Shown: one piece after another, positions 1-4,346 of the stretch
Position numbering within the stretch: position 1 is the first letter of the stretch
Layout: the number at the start of each line of letters is the position of its first letter
The notes under the pieces: generated by a model
The model's database searches: none
What the model was told of the DNA's origin: nothing
What the model saw: only the letters and a program-made list of their open reading frames with translations
Position numbers and translations under genes: made by a program
Origin: CAYJEQ01 sp964369235
GTDB lineage: Bacteria > Bacillota > Clostridia > Oscillospirales > Ruminococcaceae
Direction: 5' to 3'
Assembly: GCA_964369235.1 (NCBI GenBank)
Contig: CAYJEQ010000103.1
Span: 1 to 5,863 of the forward strand
DNA length: 5,863 bases

Positions 1-34
1 GGATGTATTCACTTTTCACTCTTAACTATTCACT

Positions 35-69
35 TATAAATAATCGGAACATTGTGGAGATTATTTATA
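35..69. repeat. 11-bp inverted repeat downstream of spoIIR
   Basis: TATAAATAATC (35-45) is the exact inverse of GATTATTTATA (59-69), with a 13-base gap. The same 9-mer core (ATAAATAAT or its complement) recurs at 162-170 and 180-188, making four alternating copies in the first 190 bases. Confidence 0.7.
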
Positions 70-97
70 TTATATTTAGAATAAATATAATATAAAT
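63..97. repeat. 16-bp all-AT perfect hairpin
   Basis: Bases 63-78 are exactly complementary to 82-97 around a 3-base loop (GAA); every stem pair is A-T. It overlaps the right arm of the 35-69 inverted repeat, so the two structures exclude each other. It sits about 85 bp past the spoIIR stop. It lacks a G+C stem and so is a poor terminator; a cruciform or element end is possible. Confidence 0.75.
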
Positions 98-104
98 TTG
101 CCAT

Positions 105-153
105 TTCTGCGGTTATTGCCAAAGGCAATGAGCAGAAGGCGTTTAAAATCGCC
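105..153. repeat. Nested and adjacent small hairpins downstream of spoIIR
   Basis: TTCTGC (105-110) pairs with GCAGAA (132-137), enclosing ATTGCC (115-120) and GGCAAT (124-129) with an AAA loop. A second stem, GGCG (138-141) with CGCC (150-153), follows directly. No T-run follows on either strand. With the flanking inverted repeats this makes 35-188 almost continuously foldable. Confidence 0.55.
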
Positions 154-161
154 CCGCGAGG

Positions 162-188
162 ATAAATAATCTGGTACAGATTATTTAT
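162..188. repeat. 11-bp inverted repeat spanning the spoIIR stop codon
   Basis: ATAAATAATCT (162-172) and AGATTATTTAT (178-188) pair perfectly around a 5-base loop (GGTAC). The spoIIR TAA (183-181 on the minus strand) is inside the right arm. The right arm and its flank (178-191) also repeat 58-71 directly over 14 bases. No T-run follows, so termination here is uncertain. Confidence 0.7.
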
Positions 189-768
189 ATTTCACCCCCT
201 GCCACCACTCCACCACTGCAAAGGAAGGCTTAAATACCACATCTTGGTTAATGTCCTCAATCTGCTCACTGGTGGGGTTATCTTCCTCTGGTTGGGCTGA
301 GGGTAGGCAGATAGGTGGATAGAGAACACACCACCAGTTTTCCCCCTGTCCACTGCCTATATTAATTCTTAGAGCAGTGTATCTACCTGCTGGCATGGCG
401 ATGCCCTCATAATATCTAGTGGTAAAGTACATATCCTCCACTATCTCCGCTGTGGCTGTGTAAGGGTAGTTATGGGATTTTAGGGTGGTGTTTGCAATGG
501 CTACTGCCTTAGTGATAATCTCCTGAGAGTCGTCCTTTAGCTGATTATAGGAGTTAAAGTTAAAAAGCTCCCCACTATTTGCCAAAATACTATCTCGCAC
601 CATTAGTTTAATATCTTGGTCTATATCCTCATTGGAATGTGCCATAATATGTAATCGCAGTGTGTTATCCCTGATTAAGTCACAATCCTCTGCAAAGGCT
701 GTAGTTTGGCTAAATAGTATGGTTATTATAAGGCCTATAAGTAGTGCTAGTTCTTTGGTGTTAATCAT
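181..768 (-). CDS. spoIIR: Stage II sporulation protein R
   Basis: SpoIIR is made in the forespore, secreted into the space between the two sporulation membranes, and triggers the protease SpoIIGA to process pro-sigma-E in the mother cell. The 195-residue product has a signal peptide (hydrophobic about 7-19, likely cleavage after A-F-A at 26). Two family hallmarks follow: LRLHIMAHSNEDIDQDIKL (37-55), running on into MVRDSIL, and GQGENWWCVLYPPICL (140-155) with two cysteines. The end (VVFKPSFAVVEWWQ) also fits the family. ATG at 768 is supported by AGGGAG six bases upstream. It is separated from pyrG by a terminator and a 336-bp spacer and is preceded by a sigma-F/G-like promoter, so it appears to be its own transcription unit. 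The TAA stop (181-183) lies inside an 11-bp inverted repeat (162-188). The full-length, intact gene implies that the organism is, or recently was, able to sporulate. Confidence 0.95.
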   Translation of the reverse strand: MINTKELALLIGLIITILFSQTTAFAEDCDLIRDNTLRLHIMAHSNEDIDQDIKLMVRDSILANSGELFNFNSYNQLKDDSQEIITKAVAIANTTLKSHNYPYTATAEIVEDMYFTTRYYEGIAMPAGRYTALRINIGSGQGENWWCVLYPPICLPSAQPEEDNPTSEQIEDINQDVVFKPSFAVVEWWQGVKYK

Positions 769-774
769 AAGTAT

Positions 775-780
775 CTCCCT
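775..780 (-). promoter_or_regulatory. spoIIR ribosome binding site
   Basis: AGGGAG on the minus strand ends six bases before the ATG at 768. It confirms the start that yields a complete signal peptide. Confidence 0.8.
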
Positions 781-818
781 TTTTCTTATATATGTTATGT
801 GGATAATTTTTACAATTA

Positions 819-849
819 TATTGTGGACAGGAGATTGCAGGTTTATTCA
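819..849 (-). promoter_or_regulatory. Putative forespore (sigma-F/G type) promoter of spoIIR
   Basis: Read on the minus strand, TGAATA (849-844) is followed by 15 bases and then GTCCACAATA (828-819). From memory, the B. subtilis sigma-F consensus is GYWTA, about 15 bases, then GGNRAYAMTW: the -35 fits at 4 of 5 positions and the -10 at 8 of 10 with the right spacing. It also resembles sigma-G boxes (TGAATA, CATACTA). A start near base 812 would give a leader of about 44 bases before the spoIIR ATG. spoIIR is a known sigma-F target in B. subtilis. Assignment rests on motif and position only. Confidence 0.6.
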
Positions 850-857
850 TAGACAGG

Positions 858-879
858 ATAACCAATAAAAATTGGTTAT
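858..879. repeat. Perfect 9-bp hairpin upstream of the spoIIR promoter
   Basis: ATAACCAAT (858-866) and ATTGGTTAT (871-879) flank a 4-base loop (AAAA on plus, TTTT on minus). It starts 8 bp upstream of the putative -35 box of spoIIR and its right arm overlaps the start of the left 33-bp repeat. The position would suit an operator or a hairpin remnant; no function can be assigned from sequence alone. Confidence 0.65.
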
Positions 880-907
880 TTATTAAATGCCTAGGTAAAA
901 TTATATG
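875..907 (+). repeat. 33-bp direct repeat, left copy
   Basis: This copy and the one at 1056-1088 match at 31 of 33 positions (differences at repeat positions 10 and 15); both end in CCTAGGTAAAATTATATG. Start-to-start distance is 181 bp. The 148 bp between them hold the G+C-rich hairpin and the pyrG terminator. The copies may be target-site or slippage duplications, or ends of a small element. Confidence 0.85.
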
Positions 908-908
908 G

Positions 909-943
909 GGTGGCTTCCCTCGCTGTCGTTGAGGGAAGCCACC
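909..943. repeat. G+C-rich 13-bp hairpin without a U-tract
   Basis: GGTGGCTTCCCTC (909-921) pairs perfectly with GAGGGAAGCCACC (931-943) around a 9-base loop. It stands out as a G+C-rich island in an AT-rich spacer. Neither side has an adjacent run of T, so it is not a typical intrinsic terminator. It begins one base after the left copy of the 33-bp direct repeat. It could be a dispersed palindromic (REP-like) element, a protein-binding palindrome or a degenerate terminator. Confidence 0.75.
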
Positions 944-1008
944 AACAATTGATATAGAACCTAAAAATTCACCTAAGATGTGGTGGATAAGTATTTGCCA
1001 AAAAACAA

Positions 1009-1047
1009 AAAACTACCGAAATCCTCATAATAGATTTCGGTAGTTTT
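1009..1047 (-). terminator. Intrinsic terminator of pyrG (possibly bidirectional)
   Basis: A perfect 15-bp stem, AAAACTACCGAAATC (1009-1023) with its complement at 1033-1047, encloses a 9-base loop. On the minus strand the stem is followed by a T-rich run (TT-G-TTTTT from 1008 to 1001). It lies 58 bp after the pyrG stop codon. On the plus strand the stem is followed by TTTTAATTTTTAG-like sequence, so it may work in both directions, though no plus-strand gene needs it. Confidence 0.92.
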
Positions 1048-1055
1048 AATTTTTA

Positions 1056-1088
1056 GTTATTTATCAAATACCTAGGTAAAATTATATG
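1056..1088 (+). repeat. 33-bp direct repeat, right copy
   Basis: This is the partner of 875-907 and begins 9 bases past the terminator stem. It ends 16 bases before the last base of pyrG, so it lies within the pyrG 3' untranslated region just ahead of the terminator on the minus strand. Confidence 0.85.
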
Positions 1089-1104
1089 ATGTTTATACAG
1101 GGGA

Positions 1105-2715
1105 TTATAGCTCTATTCCAGCTCTTTTTATAGCTGCCTCTGCCAGACCTAAAAACATTGGGTGAGGCTTATTAGGACGGCTTTTAAACTCTGGGTGATA
1201 CTGTGCAGCCACAAAATAAGGATGGGAAGGTATCTCCACTGCCTCTACTAGCATTTGATCAGGGGAGGTACCACAGATAACCATGCCCTTTTCGCTGATA
1301 ATATCTCTGTACTTATTATTAAACTCATAGCGATGACGGTGGCGCTCACTAATGAAATCACTGGCATATAGCTTGTTCATTAAGGTGTTTTCCTTAAGAT
1401 TACAAGGATATGCACCTAGACGCATAGTGCCACCTTTGTCTACAATGTTTTTCTGATCGTTCATTATGTGGATAACAGGAGCAGAGGTAGTTGGGTTAAA
1501 CTCGGTGGAATTAGCATCTTCTAAACCACATACATGACGAGCAAACTCCATAACGGCAATCTGCATACCAAGGCAAATTCCAAGGAAAGGTATATTATTT
1601 TCTCGGGCGAACTTACAAGCAGTTATCTTGCCTTCTACACCTCTGGTACCAAAGCCACCAGGGATAATAATTCCGTCCATATTAGATAGTAAATTACCTA
1701 CACTGTCACCAGTTACAGTTTCGCTGTCTATCCAAGAAAGATTAACCTTAACACCATGAGTAAAACCACCGTGATAGATGGATTCCATTACCGATAGATA
1801 GGCGTCGTGTAGCTGTACATATTTTCCCACTATGGCAATGGTAATCTCTCCAACAGGGTTTTTAATATTATTTACCATTGCTGCCCAACCACTCATGTCT
1901 GCATCTTTACAGTTAAGCTGTAGTTTTCTGCAAACTACTCTGTCTAAACCATTATCCTGTAGCATAAGAGGGGCTTCATATAGGGTTGGTAGGGTAAGGT
2001 TTTCTATAACACAGTCCTTCTCTACATTACAAAATAGCGAAATCTTATCCTTAATATGCTGTCCAATAGGCTCATCGGCTCTAGCTATAATTACATCAGG
2101 GGCAATACCCATAGAGCGTAGCTCCTTAACAGAATGCTGAGTAGGTTTACTTTTATGCTCGTTACTGCCCTTAAGATATGGAACTAAAGTCACATGGATA
2201 AACAGGCAGTTTTCCTTGCCTACCTCTAGGGAAACTTGACGAATTGCCTCTAAAAAAGGCTGGCTCTCAATATCCCCTGTGGTACCACCGATTTCGGTGA
2301 TTAACACATCTGCCTTAGAGGCAGTGGCGCCACTGTAGATAAATTCTTTAATTTCGTTGGTAATATGGGGAATAACCTGTACGGTTTCTCCTAAATATCC
2401 ACCTGTACGCTCTCGCTGTAGCACATTATAATAGGCCCTACCAGAGGTAATATTAGCGAATTTCGTAAGATTTTCGTCAATAAACCTTTCGTAATGACCT
2501 AGGTCTAAATCTGTTTCAGCTCCATCATCGGTAACAAATACCTCCCCATGCTGATATGGGCTCATTGTGCCAGGGTCTACATTCATGTAGGGATCTAATT
2601 TTTGTGCGGCTACCTTTAGCCCGCGCTGTTTTAGTAGCCTCCCCAAACTTGCGGCAGTGATGCCCTTGCCAAGTCCCGATACTACGCCACCAGTTACAAA
2701 AATATACTTACACAT
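1105..2715 (-). CDS. pyrG: CTP synthase (glutamine-hydrolysing)
   Basis: PyrG makes CTP from UTP, ATP and glutamine, the last step of de novo pyrimidine nucleotide synthesis; it is a cytoplasmic tetramer. From the chosen start it has 536 residues, normal for the family. Seen: the amidoligase domain starts MCKYIFVTGGVVSGLGKG with the P-loop at 9-18, then YQHGEVFVTDDGAETD (54-69) and TEIGGTTGDIES (140-151) with the Mg-binding acidic residues. The class I glutaminase domain has the oxyanion region IIPGGFGTRG (350-359), nucleophile Cys381 in GICLGMQ, and His507/Glu509 in QYHPEF. All catalytic residues are intact. An in-frame ATG at 2721 is only 2 bases from AAGGAAG, while the ATG at 2715 lies 8 bases away and matches the family N-terminus, so 2715 is preferred. 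The gene follows the ANTAR regulator and ends 58 bp before a strong terminator. The leader holds a palindrome between direct repeats, but no clear CTP-sensing attenuator. Confidence 0.98.
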   Translation of the reverse strand: MCKYIFVTGGVVSGLGKGITAASLGRLLKQRGLKVAAQKLDPYMNVDPGTMSPYQHGEVFVTDDGAETDLDLGHYERFIDENLTKFANITSGRAYYNVLQRERTGGYLGETVQVIPHITNEIKEFIYSGATASKADVLITEIGGTTGDIESQPFLEAIRQVSLEVGKENCLFIHVTLVPYLKGSNEHKSKPTQHSVKELRSMGIAPDVIIARADEPIGQHIKDKISLFCNVEKDCVIENLTLPTLYEAPLMLQDNGLDRVVCRKLQLNCKDADMSGWAAMVNNIKNPVGEITIAIVGKYVQLHDAYLSVMESIYHGGFTHGVKVNLSWIDSETVTGDSVGNLLSNMDGIIIPGGFGTRGVEGKITACKFARENNIPFLGICLGMQIAVMEFARHVCGLEDANSTEFNPTTSAPVIHIMNDQKNIVDKGGTMRLGAYPCNLKENTLMNKLYASDFISERHRHRYEFNNKYRDIISEKGMVICGTSPDQMLVEAVEIPSHPYFVAAQYHPEFKSRPNKPHPMFLGLAEAAIKRAGIEL

Positions 2716-2723
2716 AACCATTA

Positions 2724-2730
2724 CTTCCTT
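2724..2730 (-). promoter_or_regulatory. pyrG ribosome binding site, decides between two ATGs
   Basis: AAGGAAG on the minus strand lies 2 bases from the ATG at 2721 but 8 bases from the in-frame ATG at 2715. Normal spacing favours the second ATG, which also gives the usual PyrG N-terminus. Confidence 0.8.
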
Positions 2731-2737
2731 TCAAGCT

Positions 2738-2808
2738 GTTTCTATAAATAATTTCCACTGTATAGTCGGGACATCGAGGACGCCGTCCCCATACAGTTTC
2801 TATAAATA
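2738..2808. repeat. Palindrome flanked by 13-bp direct repeats in the pyrG leader
   Basis: GTTTCTATAAATA occurs exactly at 2738-2750 and 2796-2808. Between the copies, CTGTAT (2758-2763) pairs with ATACAG (2791-2796) and GGGAC (2768-2772) with GTCCC (2785-2789). On the minus strand an alternative stem, GGGGAC-GGC-GTCCTC, competes with the inner pairing. No T-run follows, so this is not a simple terminator. It lies between the ANTAR stop and the pyrG ribosome binding site, and resembles the short G+C-rich palindromic repeats dispersed in clostridial spacers (recollection, unchecked). Confidence 0.65.
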
Positions 2809-2811
2809 CAA

Positions 2812-3381
2812 TTAAAAATCATAGGTTTGGATAATTTTCTGTGCTACCATTCTTTTATTTATACGCTTATCCATTGCGTGTTTTTCGATGTATTTATGAG
2901 CTTCCTGCTCACTCATGCCAAAATTGGATATAAGTATGTATTTAGCCTTATCTATTAGCTTAATATCCTGAATTTTTTGCTCTAATTTTGTGGTTTGGGG
3001 TTGCAGTAGATTTATCTTATGAAAATTAGCCTTGGCAAAGTGTATAGCTGTTGTTACCATAGCACTACTGAGAGGCTTTGCCAGTAGTAATACTCCCGCC
3101 TGCTCCATAGTGGATAAAATAGAAGGATATACGCTCTTTTGACATAGAAGTATAACCTGTGTGCTTTTTTCACTGGAGAGCTTCTTTGCCAATGAGCTAC
3201 CATCATCACCTTGTAAGGGGCTGTTAATAATAACTATGTCGTAGTGGGTATTTTTCAATAACTCCTCCCCACTGCACAAATTATTACAGCTATCTATCTG
3301 GGACAAACCTTGCTTCTCTATTAAATCCCTTAGGGTGTTTATAAAATTTTCATTTTCTGAAATAATAAGTGCTGCGGTCAC
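2812..3381 (-). CDS. ANTAR-domain response regulator with degenerate receiver (putative RNA-binding antiterminator)
   Basis: The 189-residue protein has an N-terminal receiver-like domain (about 1-118) and a C-terminal ANTAR domain (about 134-187), the latter with LIDKAK (142-147), EQEAHKYIEKHAMDKR (158-173) and the typical A-M-D-x-R signature. ANTAR proteins bind paired RNA hairpins and prevent transcription termination; in clostridia they often sit among glutamine synthetase and glutamate synthase genes. In the receiver, the conserved Lys-Pro is present (K102-P103), but the phospho-acceptor position in HYDIVIINSPL is Asn53, and the usual acidic pair near the N-terminus reads E9-N10. Classical phosphorylation therefore looks unlikely, and binding of a ligand or partner is a possible alternative (inference). 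Translation starts at GTG, supported by AGAGGTGA just upstream. It sits 125 bp after the GXGXG gene and 96 bp before pyrG, with no obvious terminator on either side. No hydrophobic segment; cytoplasmic. Confidence 0.88.
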   Translation of the reverse strand: MTAALIISENENFINTLRDLIEKQGLSQIDSCNNLCSGEELLKNTHYDIVIINSPLQGDDGSSLAKKLSSEKSTQVILLCQKSVYPSILSTMEQAGVLLLAKPLSSAMVTTAIHFAKANFHKINLLQPQTTKLEQKIQDIKLIDKAKYILISNFGMSEQEAHKYIEKHAMDKRINKRMVAQKIIQTYDF

Positions 3382-3385
3382 AAAA

Positions 3386-3393
3386 TCACCTCT
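3386..3393 (-). promoter_or_regulatory. Ribosome binding site for the GTG-started ANTAR gene
   Basis: AGAGGTGA on the minus strand is nearly a full complement of the 16S rRNA 3' end and sits 4 bases before GTG (3381-3379), 7 bases when counted from the GAGG core. The strong site supports a GTG start. Confidence 0.8.
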
Positions 3394-3506
3394 TTGTTAA
3401 AATTTTACCACATATAATCTCTGACCACAATAGCAAGTAGCATAGAAAGATGAAAGATAAATACTCACATCTAAGATTTTATCCTCCATCTTCTGTTAAA
3501 AGAATA

Positions 3507-4223
3507 TTAGTTAGCGGTGTATAGCTGTTTATATGAGCTGTTTGCATTAGGGCTTAATTTGTAGAACACACCCTGTGTAAGCTCATTATAATCAAATCCA
3601 AAGGTGTTAGCATACTCTTTTATCTCACCTGAGATGGACTGCATATCCTCTGGGGTAGCAATGGTGCAGATAACCTGTGGTGGTAGCCCTACTACAGGTC
3701 GAGGACTGCGTATAAATACTGCACCCCCATGCATACCAGCCCCTGTAAAGTAGTTTACTGGAACTCCCTCATGTCCCATTCCAAATACGACAATAAGTCC
3801 ACCGGACATATACTCCCCTAAAAAGCTCCCTACTCTGCCCCCTACCATAATTACAGGGCACTTCTCACCATACTGCTTCATATGGATACCTGTACGGTAC
3901 CCACTGTCCCCTTGTATGTAGATTTTGCCACCACGCATGGAGTAGCCTAAAGCATCTCCTGCACTGCCATATACAGTGATTTTACCATCGTTCATAGTAT
4001 CACCCACAGCGTCCTGTACATTGCCATTTACCACTATACTTGCTCCTTCTAAATAGGAACCTAGTGCGTTACCTGGAACGCCATTTATTGTAATTGTACG
4101 GTCGGTAGCTCCACAACCGATAAAACGCTCTCCGTAACAGTTATCTATCTCCACATCCCCTACAGTATCTCTTATCTCTTGATTAAGTTTTAAAAAACCC
4201 ATCTGTCCTGCGTTAAGGTTCAT
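3507..4223 (-). CDS. Split glutamate synthase, GXGXG (alpha-subunit C-terminal) domain protein (GltB3)
   Basis: This 238-residue protein corresponds to the right-handed beta-helix domain that closes the large subunit of bacterial glutamate synthase and braces the channel between glutaminase and synthase sites. Seen: regularly spaced Gly-rich turns over about residues 30-160 (GCGATDR, GNALG, QDAVGDTM, GDALGYSMRGG, GSFLGEYMSGG), then GAGMHGGAVFIR and a C-terminal region ending in NSSYKQLYTAN, as in free-standing GltB3 proteins. An in-frame ATG at 4244 would add seven residues but has no ribosome binding site. The ATG at 4223 follows AAAGGA with a rather long 12-base gap and gives MNLNAGQMGF, closer to family N-termini as I recall them, so I chose it. 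It lies 123 bp downstream of the FMN subunit and most likely forms a complex with it. A distant resemblance to formylmethanofuran dehydrogenase subunit C is expected for the fold; the neighbour argues for glutamate synthase. Confidence 0.88.
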   Translation of the reverse strand: MNLNAGQMGFLKLNQEIRDTVGDVEIDNCYGERFIGCGATDRTITINGVPGNALGSYLEGASIVVNGNVQDAVGDTMNDGKITVYGSAGDALGYSMRGGKIYIQGDSGYRTGIHMKQYGEKCPVIMVGGRVGSFLGEYMSGGLIVVFGMGHEGVPVNYFTGAGMHGGAVFIRSPRPVVGLPPQVICTIATPEDMQSISGEIKEYANTFGFDYNELTQGVFYKLSPNANSSYKQLYTAN

Positions 4224-4260
4224 ATAAATATTCCATCCTTTCATCTATAATTTATAAGTG

Positions 4261-4277
4261 AATATCCTAATGATATT
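4261..4277. repeat. Small 6-bp hairpin ahead of the GXGXG gene
   Basis: AATATC (4261-4266) and GATATT (4272-4277) flank a 5-base loop, which reads ATTAG on the minus strand. It follows the larger 4283-4334 hairpin in the transcript, so two stem-loops stand in tandem before the GXGXG gene. Confidence 0.45.
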
Positions 4278-4282
4278 GTCTT

Positions 4283-4334
4283 GGTAATAGTGAATAGTTA
4301 TGAAGTGGATTTGCCACACTTATTAACTATTACC
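4283..4334. repeat. Imperfect hairpin between the two glutamate synthase genes
   Basis: GGTAATAGT (4283-4291) pairs perfectly with ACTATTACC (4326-4334), and GTGG (4305-4308) with CCAC (4314-4317) closes a 5-base loop; the part between pairs imperfectly. The left arm carries two 7-base units (AATAGTG, AATAGTT) that can each pair with the right arm. It begins 12 bases after the stop of the FMN-subunit gene. No T-run follows on the minus strand, so it may be an RNA-stabilising or processing structure, or a dispersed repeat. Confidence 0.6.
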
Positions 4335-4346
4335 TCTTACTTATTA

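Noticed and set aside
1..180. CRISPR array or tRNA in the repeat-rich end region
   Set aside because: The repeats are short, alternate in orientation and lack regular spacers; no cloverleaf with a T-arm motif can be drawn.
632..868. Plus-strand reading frame of 78 codons overlapping the spoIIR start and promoter
   Set aside because: It lies opposite spoIIR coding sequence and its regulatory region, has no ribosome binding site that I can see and no recognisable motif.
1832..2140. Plus-strand reading frame of 102 codons inside pyrG
   Set aside because: It is fully antisense to conserved CTP synthase sequence; its composition follows from the opposite strand.
2769..2811. Possible pyrG promoter with a B. 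subtilis-like G-run start for reiterative transcription
   Set aside because: A TATAGA box at a plausible distance before GGGG can be drawn on the minus strand, but no -35 box is present at normal spacing and no U-tailed attenuator follows.
3382..3506. ANTAR target RNA (paired hexaloop hairpins) in the spacer before the ANTAR gene
   Set aside because: Only weak stems of 3 to 5 pairs were found and none has the A-x-x-G-x-x hexaloop or an overlapping terminator.
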